Shown: piece by piece, positions 57,101 to 64,000 of the stretch
Numbering within the stretch: the stretch's first letter is position 1
Layout: every line of letters starts with the position of its first letter
Assembly (NCBI GenBank): GCA_024291935.2
Contig: CM044317.1
Span: 63,230,730-63,294,729 of the forward strand
Direction of reading: 5' to 3'
Length of the DNA: 64,000 nt
DNA from: Okapia johnstoni
Taxonomy: Eukaryota > Chordata > Mammalia > Artiodactyla > Giraffidae
Position numbers and translations under genes: made by a program
The notes under the pieces: model-generated
Told to the model about the DNA's origin: nothing
The model's database searches: none
What the model saw: the letters and a program-made list of their open reading frames with translations, nothing else

Positions 57101-58013
57101 AATTTCATGGACAGTAGAACCTTGTAGGCTACAGTCCATGAGATCACAAAGAGTCAGACAGGACTGAGCAACTAACACTTTCATTTTCACTTTCTTCCTC
57201 TGGAAACTAAACGGTGAGTCTACTTCTCCTCAGAAAGTTTCTACAGCTATTTTCGAAGTAGATGAAACATTTATTGTTTGCATCAAAACTCTTTTCCATT
57301 ATAGTAGTTTCATATTATAATAATGGCAAATGAGCAATTCTATAAACTGAAATTAAAAACACATTTGTAGTAATCTTATTTACAAACCAACTTTTGGGAT
57401 ACTACATATTAAATTGAAACTAATGCTACTTATTATATAAAATGAATACTTTACCCTCTAACGGAGTGTCTAAAAGATCAGCATGCTTTGTTTTCACATG
57501 AGTTTCCATATCTTGACTATTATCTTCTATTCTTCCACAGAATGGACATTCAGGAGGACTGTACGTTGTTTCATAAATTGATTCTTTAATTTTGGTTCGC
57601 TCAGACTGTTTTTCCGTACTTTTCAGGAATTTTCCAGATTCAGTTAAGTTCTCTGAATAAAAGTCTTTATGTTTTAAAGTACCATCCTTAGGCAGGCTTT
57701 GAGCTGAAATCTTCGGCTGATTAGATGCACAAGCTGAATGAATACTTGAATTAATGTCTGCTCTACACTGTAGGCTGCTGTCCTTCCTGTTATCGGAAGT
57801 TCCATTGTGTACTGTATTAATCCTCTCAAAGTTTCTTTCTAGTTCATTTTGCTCAAAGTGAGCAGTTTCAATATGAAAACACATTTCATCATAATTCACA
57901 CCTGACAACTTGCAAAATGGACATATAACTTCATTTTCCATGTGAACAATTAGGTGAGCCTTCATGTCTGGTTCTGAGGATACTGTTTCACCACAAATAT
58001 CACAAGACAGCAT
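39122..58013 (-). CDS. ZUP1: ZUP1, zinc finger-containing ubiquitin peptidase 1, nine coding exons
   Basis: A cysteine deubiquitinase of the C78 family that cleaves long K63-linked chains and is linked to genome stability. The coding exons on the minus strand are 57455-58013, 54131-54241, 52083-52204, 49434-49602, 46371-46559, 45915-46080, 42419-42570, 40897-41117 and 39122-39169, all with GT-AG borders and matching phases. They total exactly 578 codons, the human length. Four C2H2-type fingers are at C4/C7/H20/H24, C31/C34/H47/H52, C156/C159/H172/H177 and C195/C198/H211/H215. A charged ubiquitin-binding helical region spans about 220-275. The peptidase triad is present at the family positions: Cys360 ([10 protein letters not shown]), His491 (GHSRTV) and Asp512 (LVFDPGCPS). 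The gene is intact. It is convergent with RSPH4A and divergent from KPNA5. Confidence 0.97.
39170..40896 (-). other. ZUP1 intron 9
   Basis: 1.7 kb with an antisense Bov-tA at 39957-40151; the rest is AT-rich and unassigned. Confidence 0.8.
39957..40151 (-). repeat. Bov-tA SINE, antisense
   Basis: gaaagtgaaagtgaaagtcg start, then gtcgtgtccaactctttgtg, ending gccataagggaagccc. Confidence 0.9.
40897..41117 (-). CDS. ZUP1: ZUP1 coding exon 9 (His491 and Asp512)
   Basis: Begins in Gly490 and codes [20 protein letters not shown], then [20 protein letters not shown], and ends EEKI. It carries catalytic His491 and Asp512. Donor AAAATT|gtaagt, phase 0. Confidence 0.96.
41118..42418 (-). other. ZUP1 intron 8
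   Basis: 1.3 kb with a BovB end at 41412-41625; the rest is unassigned. Confidence 0.8.
41412..41625 (-). repeat. BovB 3' end, antisense, with duplication
   Basis: 5'-truncated BovB flanked by ttctacttc at 41403-41411 and 41626-41634. It encodes the [19 protein letters not shown] C-terminal segment on the minus strand. Confidence 0.9.
42419..42570 (-). CDS. ZUP1: ZUP1 coding exon 8
   Basis: Codes from split Lys: [20 protein letters not shown], then [20 protein letters not shown], ending IYLQHQ plus one base. Acceptor tttatag|GTGCCG; donor CAAG|gttagt. Confidence 0.96.
42571..45914 (-). other. ZUP1 intron 7
   Basis: 3.3 kb. A MIR-like SINE is at about 44780-44960 (tactacatgccagtcacagt) and a truncated Bov-tA at 44973-45064. 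Most of the rest is AT-rich without recognisable family. Confidence 0.8.
44973..45064 (-). repeat. Truncated Bov-tA, antisense
   Basis: Only the right half remains: ccaactctttgcgactccat to ccatgggattctccagg. Confidence 0.85.
45915..46080 (-). CDS. ZUP1: ZUP1 coding exon 7
   Basis: Codes [20 protein letters not shown], then [20 protein letters not shown], ending LTSLRI plus two bases of Lys. Acceptor ttttag|GTATAT; donor AA|gtatgt. Confidence 0.96.
46371..46559 (-). CDS. ZUP1: ZUP1 coding exon 6 (catalytic Cys360)
   Basis: Codes residues from split Gly321: [20 protein letters not shown], then [20 protein letters not shown], ending DDSLK plus one base. The nucleophile Cys360 sits in GWGC. Donor AAAG|gtatgt. 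Confidence 0.97.
47060..47270 (-). repeat. L1 3'UTR, antisense
   Basis: gtatacagcaaagtgattca, cagagttccctgtgctatac and agtaggtccttgcaggttat are standard L1 3'UTR phrases in reverse. Confidence 0.75.
47280..48390 (+). repeat. Old L1 3' part, sense
   Basis: L1-like ORF2/3'UTR sequence on both sides of a SINE (gacttccaaaaatcaataag; ggaaacaatgtaagtcatac). Frames are broken. Confidence 0.55.
47424..47606 (+). repeat. Bov-tA head-duplicated SINE, sense
   Basis: Two tRNA-derived heads occur in tandem: ttgggcttccctgatagctc at 47424, and a second ggcttcccttgtagttcagc from about 47547. Each is followed by aagaatctgcctgca. Confidence 0.8.
48518..48734 (-). repeat. Bov-tA SINE, antisense
   Basis: Full antisense body from gctaatttgcttcagtcatg to caccacctgggaagccc. 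Confidence 0.9.
49434..49602 (-). CDS. ZUP1: ZUP1 coding exon 5
   Basis: Codes [20 protein letters not shown], then [20 protein letters not shown], ending KTKTS plus one base of Gly321. It links the helical ubiquitin-binding region to the peptidase core. Acceptor tcaatag|AGACAA; donor TCTG|gtgagt. Confidence 0.96.
50450..50570 (-). repeat. Ruminant L1 3' end, antisense, short
   Basis: Poly(T), then aactttacaatattgtattt and gccatacattgacatgaatc, the same 3' end type as at 7030-7235 but 5'-truncated after about 110 bp. Confidence 0.75.
51105..51905 (+). mobile_element. hAT-type DNA transposon remnant interrupted by BovB
   Basis: Left part 51105-51317 begins cagggtccccaacccc and includes gaccggtaccagtttgtgac and ctgttaggaaccaggccg. 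Right part 51837-51905 ends tggtgccaaaaaagttgggg. The two termini are inverted relative to each other (cagggtccccaac against gttggggactg). The BovB at 51318-51836 lies between them. Confidence 0.65.
51318..51836 (+). repeat. BovB 3' part, sense, inside hAT remnant
   Basis: Encodes [20 protein letters not shown], then [16 protein letters not shown], and further [20 protein letters not shown] residues in another frame after a frameshift near 51553. Ends in three GAACT pentamers. High similarity to the copy at 63567 suggests recent activity. Confidence 0.92.
52083..52204 (-). CDS. ZUP1: ZUP1 coding exon 4
   Basis: Codes [20 protein letters not shown], then [20 protein letters not shown]. This charged helical stretch corresponds to the ubiquitin-binding MIU-type region of the family. 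Acceptor taatag|GTGTGT; donor CTGCAG|gtacaa, phase 0. Confidence 0.95.
52205..54130 (-). other. ZUP1 intron 3
   Basis: 1.9 kb with a MIR-like SINE (about 52390-52530) and a Bov-tA (53007-53218). Otherwise unassigned. Confidence 0.8.
53007..53218 (+). repeat. Bov-tA SINE, sense, with duplication
   Basis: Bounded by a 12 bp duplication catacaaagctt at 52995-53006 and 53219-53230. It ends in an agcagcagcagca tail. Confidence 0.92.
54131..54241 (-). CDS. ZUP1: ZUP1 coding exon 3 (fourth zinc finger)
   Basis: Codes [20 protein letters not shown], then [16 protein letters not shown], a C2H2-type finger (C195, C198, H211, H215) that in the family acts as a ubiquitin-binding UBZ. Acceptor atacag|ACTGTA; donor CAAG|gtatga. 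Confidence 0.96.
54838..55275 (+). repeat. BovB 3' part with AAC tail, sense
   Basis: Diverged BovB (ctggtttttcctagtcatgt; gatgcttttgaactatggtg) whose 3' end reads gctgaacaacaacaacaaaa instead of TGAAC pentamers. This points to an older subfamily or source tail. Confidence 0.88.
55290..56940 (+). repeat. Two L1 segments in tandem, sense
   Basis: 55290-56110 is an old L1 ORF2 end plus 3'UTR (ggtgggaatgcaaaatggtc; tatagcagctttattcataa; ctgaaactttcctaaaaaat). 56112-56940 is a second, internal ORF2 segment (aatcaaataaggcaaacttc; ggccataaaacaagtttcaa). The change of register at about 56110 indicates separate insertions or a rearrangement. Confidence 0.72.
56976..57196 (+). repeat. Bov-tA SINE, sense, with duplication
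   Basis: Bounded by the 13 bp duplication cctctggaaacta at 56963-56975 and 57197-57209. Tail cactttcattttcactttc. Confidence 0.93.
57455..58013 (-). CDS. ZUP1: ZUP1 first coding exon (exon 2)
   Basis: Starts [15 protein letters not shown] at 58013 and ends LLDTPLE plus one base (donor GAGG|gtaaag). It codes fingers 1-3 and a Ser/Asn-rich linker (about residues 65-145) that is less conserved than the rest. The exon begins at 58027 after tttctag, leaving 14 bases of 5'UTR. The upstream frame holds stops, so this ATG is the start. Confidence 0.97.
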
Positions 58014-58255
58014 GGTAGAGCAGGTAACTAGAAAAGAATACAATGTTATTTATGTTAGAAAGTAAGAGCTGAAGAAAAAGAAAATACATTTTATAAAAGA
58101 TTTGGAACAACTATATTTGTTACTTATAACTAGATTATTTAGATGAAGAAATTTTCAATGTCCTTACTGTTCCTCAAATATATGAATTTATTTATAAATC
58201 TCAACCAAAACTTCACTACTGTATTTCAAGTTTATGGTTTGGATAAAACAAAGGC

Positions 58256-58446
58256 GAAGCGAAAGAGAAGTTGCTCAGTCGTGTCTAAGTATTATGGACT
58301 GTAGTCCATCAGGCTCTTCCATCCATGGGATTTTGCAGGCAAGAATACCGGAGTGAATTGTTATTTCCTTCTCCAGGGGATCTTCCTGACCCAGGGATGG
58401 AGCCCTGGGTCAGACTCTTTACTGCCTGAGCCACCAGGGAATCCCT
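58256..58446 (-). repeat. Bov-tA SINE, antisense, with duplication
   Basis: Bounded by aaacaaaggc at 58246-58255 and 58447-58456. Ends gagccaccagggaatccc. Confidence 0.92.
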
Positions 58447-58723
58447 AAACAAAGGCAAGGATACTGAAAATTAACAGTTTTTCAAAAATTTCAGTGTGTC
58501 TGGACTGAGGTGAAGAAAAAATAACGTATATAAACCTGCCCAGGTAAAATAAGCCAGATAAGAGAAAACAAAGAGAAGAAACCTTATCAACCAATATATT
58601 TAAATACAAAAACTTTAAAGTGATTAACAATGAGTTGCACAAATAAACAAATTTCATAATAGCAGTTAACAGTTAAAGAGTTTTACATGTCAAACTAATT
58701 TAAGCACCATTACTATCATTCTA

Positions 58724-58917
58724 GGCGTCACTGATGGCTCAGTGGTAAAGAATTCACCGGCAATGCAGGAGACACAGGTTGGATTCCTGGGTTGGGGAGA
58801 TCCCCTAGAGGAGGGCATAGCAACCCACTCCAGTATTCTTGCCATGAAAATCCCATGAGGAGCCTGTCAGGCTATAGTCCATGCAGTTGTAAGGCCTGAA
58901 TTGACTGGGCACACACG
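58724..58917 (+). repeat. Bov-tA SINE, sense, inserted in MIR-like sequence
   Basis: Bounded by atcattcta at 58715-58723 and 58918-58926. The flanks 58660-58714 and 58927-59020 read as one older MIR-like element. Confidence 0.88.
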
Positions 58918-59795
58918 ATCATTCTAAATGAAGGAAACTGGCTCAAAGTCACCAGCACCAGAAAATGGTTAGCCAAAATGCTAACTCAGTCAGGCTCCAG
59001 AGCTGCACTCTCCACCCAAAATATAAAAGCACAGTGAGCACAGTTAAAAAAAAGCACTGATTCCAGAGTCAAGAGAACTGGGTTATAACCTCAGGTTTCA
59101 TAATTTTAGATGAGACACCTCACCTTTCTGAGGTTTGGCCTACAAAATGAGTTGTACTGAATCAGCAGTCACTTCTGGGTTTTACAAGGTTCTGGCTATG
59201 ACACAAAGGTGATTTCGCTAAGAGGTTTTTTTAAAGCAAGCACAGTCACAACCTTTCTACTGTCTAGACTATCAGCTAGAAACTGTTTTAAAACAAACAG
59301 AAAGTGAAAATAAGGAAACTATCCCCACTATTTAAATAAATTGTTTTATAAGATCGCCCAACTCGTTTTTTCCCCCTTTTCCTCAGACAAGGGAAAACAG
59401 TCTCTCATTTTGATGTAAATTCTCCCAAACCACCAGTACAAAGAACGTGACAACCAGAGAAGTTTCTTCTTTTCCCGGGCCGGGACACAGCTAGACCCAG
59501 AAGGGTGTGCTTGAGCTCCCCAACACTTAGATCAGAACAAGTGGATGACAGATGTATGGAGGTCGGCGAGAGGTGCCGGAGCCTGCCCAAAGGTCCATAC
59601 CAACGTCCCAAGGCCAGGACATGAAACCAGTCCCGACACTAACTGGGTCAAAGCGTTGGGCCTAGGGGTCCGGGGCTGGGACGGTCAGTTCCTACCGGCC
59701 TGGAGAGCCGGCCGCTGTCACACTGCCCTATGCTTGGCTTCCTCTTCGGATCCCGCAGCTGATGCCGTCTGGCTGGCGGGGAAAGGAGTACTCAC

Positions 59796-59990
59796 GGCGT
59801 CGATTACCTTTCCGAGCCTGAAAAACTGAGGTAGGCCCTTCTTTTTACCCAGACACTCACGGTTAACCGAGAAGAGAACCAGCTACTCTGAAACGCCTCA
59901 GCCTCTAAACGCAAATTCAAAAAAGCTTTTCCTCTCTCCCCCGGAAGAGAAGGAATTCCCAGCATGAACCCCTGCGCGCTAATCTGGGTC
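59796..59990 (-). other. ZUP1: ZUP1 non-coding exon 1, predicted
   Basis: GC-rich segment downstream (on the minus strand) of the ZNF143-type site. A donor gcc|gtgagt lies at 59796/59795; an alternative aag|gtaatc is a few bases upstream. The transcription start is inferred, not seen. Confidence 0.45.
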
Positions 59991-60020
59991 GTAGTGCATT
60001 CTGGGAGTCGTAGTCGTTTT
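59940..60020 (-). promoter_or_regulatory. ZUP1: ZUP1 promoter core with ZNF143/THAP11 and ETS sites
   Basis: Minus-strand ACTACGACTCCCAGAATGCA (59995-60014) differs at one base from the well-known SBS motif bound by ZNF143/THAP11 at housekeeping promoters. A CCGGAAG ETS/GABPA-type site is at 59941-59947. No TATA box. Confidence 0.75.
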
Positions 60021-60059
60021 CCCGTCAAGGTTCCAACGCCTAATCTAAGAGACACTAGA

Positions 60060-60880
60060 CTCAGAGGTCTCTATGATTGAATTCCCAGGTTGGGTCCTAA
60101 GGCATTCCACGAATCCACAATGCCCACTGTCTAGGGCCTGACTGAGTAGCACTCTATTACATCGTCAATCAAGGGCTTATAATGTTACAGCGTGCCAAAC
60201 TCCTCACTATGGAGGGTGACAAAGACCTGTTGTTGCCTCAAGGTCACAAGATAACGCTATTTTGAATCCTGAATTACAAACATGAAACAGCTCTTGGTAC
60301 TTAAAAAATAAAATATCAGAATTTTAAAAAATCATATCAATAGAGAGCTGTAAGGTAACCCAAAAATTTTCTCAAAAAAGAGAACAAAAAAGAACAAAAG
60401 ATGGAAAACAGGAGCTTCCTTGGGGAAGACATGTGTTATTTATCTTGCATATTCTGTGCCTAGCACTACATAGAGAAAACAATCTGTTTTCAATACTGCT
60501 TTGTTCAACCCCAAGGTTGAATCATGTGTTGAACAAGGCTATATGTGTGTTATAATAAATTAAGAGTACTTTACCTGGAGTTGTCTATTTCATACATCAG
60601 TGGCTACTATTTTGCAAAAAAGTCCACAGATGTTACGGAATTCAAAATTTTTCAACTGAAAGATTGAAACAAATGAGCAGAGAAGATAGGAAGAAGTGAA
60701 TGAAGTTGAAGAAAATGAAGCTCCATGAGGTCAGGATTTTTATCCGTTGTGTACACTATTGTACCTCCAACATCAAATAAAGTCTGGCACAGATTAGGCC
60801 CTCCGTCAATACTACGTTGTAAAATGAATAAATGAATGGATGGAAGCTTGGATGGATGGATGAACAAAAGAACGAACGGG
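60060..60880. other. Spacer between divergent ZUP1 and KPNA5 promoters
   Basis: No gene. MIR-like sequence ends in a degenerate gaatgaatgaatgga/ggatggatggatg tetranucleotide run at about 60825-60870. Confidence 0.5.
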
Positions 60881-61256
60881 TGAATGACAGAACCGGCAGG
60901 GAGCACTACTGCTGGCAGAGCAGCAAGACACACTCCTGCCACAGCAACGCGCAGTTAAAATCCCAGAGTCCAGAAGTCGCCGGATCCTCCATGAGTGGGT
61001 GGGGCTGGGGCGTCCGCTTCTCTCCGCCCCTCTCCCGGCCGGTGCAGCAGCTTCGCCGCCGCCGCCGCCTGCAAGGGTTTCTGGGAGCCCAGACTTGGGG
61101 GTCTGGAGTAGGGGGCGCAGGAGGCCGCCATCTTGAGTTGTGAGCCTGGTCTCTGTACTCATCGCTAGGGGCGGAGTGCTGACCCCACAGTTACCGCCGC
61201 AGCCGCCGCAGCCGGGGACTGGGAAGTCAGGGCGCCGGCTAGTGCCACATTAATGG
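60881..61256 (+). promoter_or_regulatory. KPNA5: KPNA5 CpG-rich promoter and exon 1
   Basis: GC- and CpG-rich with GC boxes (gtgggtggggctggggcg), a (GCC)n run at about 61055-61068 and a YY1 site GCCGCCATCTTG at 61124-61135. The CpG-rich area runs on to about 61550 in intron 1. Transcription probably starts near the YY1 site. Confidence 0.7.
61253..61256 (+). CDS. KPNA5: KPNA5 exon 1 coding part (start codon plus one base)
   Basis: KPNA5 is importin alpha 6, which carries classical NLS cargo into the nucleus with importin beta. The sequence attaATGG|gtaagt gives a start codon, one further base and a strong donor. The recalled protein begins MDAMASPG, so ATG G plus a next exon opening AT GCC would read Met-Asp-Ala. 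The identity rests on this junction, on the promoter and on conserved gene order to the right of ZUP1. The armadillo-repeat exons are outside the window. Confidence 0.65.
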
Positions 61257-64000
61257 GTAAGTGGGAGTGACACACGCCAGGTGGGGTGACCCTCGGGTTT
61301 GGTCCTTTCGGGAGCTACTAGTTCCTGAGGCCGCTGTTTTTATCTCTTCCCCTACAAAGGGTTCAGGGCCGGGCCGGGTTCTCTCAGCTTCTCCAGAGGG
61401 AGACAGCGGTGGCGGGGGCGTGGCAGTCAGACCTTTCCCTTGAGGACGCGAAGGCGCAGGGAGCTCAGAGCCTCTCCGAGAGCCAGGCTGATGCTCAGGA
61501 GCTTTAGGCACAGGATCCTCTCGCCGCTCTGCTCCGCGGTCTCTCGGTAGTTCTTTTTTTTTTTTTTTTCGGTACATGATCTTATCAAACGTTGCCTGGC
61601 ACTTAAGGGGCTCAGGGGCCTGTTCCGCAGCTCAGCTTGTTAGAAGTTCCTTCGTGTCCAGAATAAGGCAGGTTCGATCCCGGGGGCCTACGTGTCGCAC
61701 CCTCTACCTCCAGCAGCTGCCGTCCACAGATGCCCGGGAGGGCTCAGTCCTGACGCGGGCCAGCGTGGGTTAGATCTGCTAGCTCACTTCCAAGGTGACA
61801 ATTTAATAGTGTCTCCTCGCTAATGCGCAAGAGATGAGAGGAATTGAAAGCTGTGAGAAGAGATAGTGCTACTTCAAAAGAATATGACACTGGCATTTAC
61901 TTTTCCTCTTTTTGAACGCTTTTTTTTTTTTAAACCTTCTGATCGGATGTCTCTTAGTTACAGCATTCCATGATATATTTTATATATAAAAAGAAGAGCC
62001 TTTCTCTCATGGTAAACAGGAAATAGCTCGGTCCCAGTTTGCTTGCAGGGGCTCAGGTTGCTGCACTTCCCCCTTTGTACTGAGCTTGTCATTTTACTAA
62101 CAGACACCGAAGCCCATAGACACGCAGGCTTTATGGAGACAAGAAATTCCGTTAATATGTATTAGAAAAAGTTCAGATTCCAGTTGTTTGCCCAACCTCA
62201 GCACAGTTTTTTCAAAGAGCGGAGTCAAAAATAAGCTTATGGCTGAAAAAAAAAATTCCTCTGGCAACTTTATAGTATTTGAATGGCATTTCTTATATTT
62301 GAAATAACTTGTATGAGACAGCAGCCTTTGAAGTACAGTCTTTTAAGCTATATTCCAGAGAAAGACAACCCCCTTGGGTGAGGCAGCTTTAAAAAATCAT
62401 TTTCCTTGAACTTTATGTCCCCTTTAAAGCAACTGCAGTGAGGATGCAGATGTTAAATAAGAGACAAGAAGTTAATACTATAGGAAAAAGAACAAATGAT
62501 ATATGAGTTGCTGGGGCGAGATTTTATTTGGTTAGCATTTATACTGAAAGATTTTGATTTGTCATTGCCTAGATCGATGGTCTTAGGAGTACTGTCTGCT
62601 GTGTGTGTTGGGAGGCACAAGGTGATTCAATCAGATGTGGGGAGAAAATATTAGAACTTCTGCTTATATTTTAAAACTATTCTTTTTTAAAAAATTCCTG
62701 TGAATTTATAATTGGATAGTTTATTAAGTTAGTAATACGTGTATATAAATAAACAAGCATTTGAGGGTGAATTCCAAAATGTATTTTGTGTGCATAGGAT
62801 ATGTGATCAAAAGTTTAGAGGCCAGTGACATATAAGATGCCTAATGTATAGGTGGTAAATATTGTAAAGAGGTTTATTGCTGCGAACATTTCATTTTGCT
62901 AAGATATTTTATACTGTTGAGTGCAATTCAACAACTAATGTGAAGCCCGGTTTGCTCGGTAATTAACTTTGTTTTTCCCTTCCAAGAGCCTAAGCTTTTA
63001 TTAGTGCAACAGAACTTTTATATATAAAATAGAGAATAATGCAAAACGTTGTTATTAAGAAAGTTAGATTGAACTGTTTCTAGACATAAGTATTTGTAGG
63101 TGCACACAGCATCGCTAAAATTAATTTATTGAAAATTTTATAAAGAGATATTGGTTGATTATACATGTATTTTAATTACACAACTATATACATATGTTAA
63201 GAGGCGCAAAGTACTTTTTAAATCATTGTAAAGTCCTCAGCCTTTTCCATTCTACCTTTAGTTCTACCACTAAAGAAATTTCTCTGCTTTACCAGTGACC
63301 TAATTATCAAGTCTGTCTTCCTACCTATGGCACTTGACTTATTGTAGACACTTAAATATTTGCAGGATAAATCATTGAATAAATTGAGTGACTTTTTTTT
63401 TTAGTGTCACTGCAACTGAAGTATTTCTTTAATCTTTTAAATTCCCTTCTTTTCTTCTGATCTTTCTATTTATGTTTGGTTTCCTTTGCTTTCCATTTTC
63501 CATGGAAATGTGAACATCCTTAAGATTTCTCCTTCGGGCGTCTTTCTTTTATAGCTCTAATGCTCTTGACTGCAACCATGAATTTAAAAGGCGCTTACTC
63601 CTTGGAAGGAAAATTATGACCAACCTAGACAGCATATTAAAAAGCAGAGACATTACTTTGTCAACAAAGGTCCGTCTAGTCAAGGCTATGGTTTTTCTAG
63701 TGGTCATGTATGGATATGAGAGTTGGACGATGAAGAAAGCTGAGCGCCGAAGAATTGATGCTTTTGAACTGTGGTGTTGGAGAAGACTCTTGAGAGTCCC
63801 TTGGACTGCAAGGAGATCCAACCAATCCATCCTAAAGGAGATCAGTCCTGGGTGTTCATTGGAAGGACTGATGTTGAAGCTGAAACTCCAATAGTTTGGC
63901 CACCTCATGCGAAGAGCTGACTCATTTGAAAAGCCCCTAATGCTGGGAAAGATTGAGGGCAGGAGGAGAAGGGGACGACAGAGGGTGAGATGGTTGGATG
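61257..64000 (+). other. KPNA5: KPNA5 intron 1 (5' part)
   Basis: The first 300 bp are still GC-rich, with a poly(T) of about 20 at 61551-61570. Then AT-rich unassigned sequence until a BovB from 63567. No coding exon is visible. Confidence 0.6.
63567..64000 (+). repeat. BovB 3' part, sense, runs off the window
   Basis: Begins tgactgcaaccatgaattta and encodes [20 protein letters not shown], then [16 protein letters not shown] and [11 protein letters not shown]. It continues past 64000 before the 3' tail. Frame open at 63616-63894. Confidence 0.92.

Larger units (their letters stand above)
54242..57454 (-). other. ZUP1 intron 2
   Basis: 3.2 kb, mostly a BovB with AAC tail (54838-55275), L1 segments (55290-56940) and a Bov-tA (56976-57196). 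The stretch 54242-54837 is unassigned. Confidence 0.8.
58028..59795 (-). other. ZUP1 intron 1, predicted
   Basis: 1.8 kb between the predicted non-coding exon and the first coding exon, holding two Bov-tA copies and MIR-like sequence at about 58660-59020 (split by a Bov-tA) and 59040-59140. Confidence 0.6.

Noticed and set aside
57426..57454. Continuation of the first ZUP1 coding exon beyond 57455
   Set aside because: The donor at 57454-57453 and the match of exon 3 in phase show that it is intron.
60881..61162. Minus-strand open frame across the KPNA5 promoter
   Set aside because: Shadow of CpG-rich promoter sequence; it contains low-complexity residues from the GGAT-type repeat.
61261..61443. 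Open frame in the GC-rich start of KPNA5 intron 1
   Set aside because: CpG-rich DNA has few stops. No family similarity, and it follows a strong donor.
1..64000. Endogenous retrovirus or LTR element
   Set aside because: No gag/pol/env-like frames, primer-binding site or paired LTRs were noticed. The reverse transcriptase sequences are all BovB or L1.

Overview
The window is nuclear DNA from a ruminant, most likely a bovid (cattle, sheep or goat). This rests on dense BovB (RTE) LINE copies, Bov-tA SINEs, ruminant L1 3' ends and a CHR-type cetartiodactyl SINE, together with GT-AG intron-containing mammalian genes. The recognised gene order RSPH4A(+) - ZUP1(-) - KPNA5(+) is that of human 6q22.1, where RWDD1 lies to the left (family and synteny knowledge recalled, not searched).

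Layout. Positions 1-21.4 kb are intergenic and repeat-rich: ancient and younger L1 pieces, BovB fragments, Bov-tA SINEs, an intronless TMEM230-like retrocopy near 11.3-12.0 kb, and an L1 at 18.04-20.35 kb split by several later insertions. RSPH4A runs from an X-box promoter at about 21.7 kb to its stop at 36521; its six coding exons join in frame to 722 codons. About 1.5 kb separates its likely poly(A) signal from that of ZUP1, which converges on it. ZUP1 has nine coding exons between 58013 and 39122 on the minus strand, totalling 578 codons, plus a predicted non-coding first exon in a GC-rich promoter near 59.8-60.0 kb with a ZNF143/THAP11-type site. KPNA5 starts divergently about 1.1 kb further on in a CpG-rich promoter; only exon 1 (start codon plus one base) and the first part of intron 1 are inside the window.

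Function. RSPH4A is a radial-spoke-head component of motile cilia, ZUP1 is a K63-specific deubiquitinase of the nucleus and cytosol, and KPNA5 is an importin alpha. They share a neighbourhood, not a pathway. The promoters reflect this: a ciliary RFX X-box for RSPH4A, and housekeeping elements (ZNF143/THAP11, ETS, YY1) for the other two.

I found no CRISPR, prokaryotic, viral or otherwise novel system. The observations most worth a second look are the TMEM230-like retrocopy, an apparently internally deleted BovB carrying both ends inside a target-site duplication, the L1 that abuts RSPH4A exon 3, a lineage-variable glutamate tract in RSPH4A, and the promoter motifs. Exon boundaries come from splice consensus, reading-frame continuity and recalled orthologue sequence. 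Repeat family names come from recognition by eye; repeat ends are approximate unless a duplication is given.
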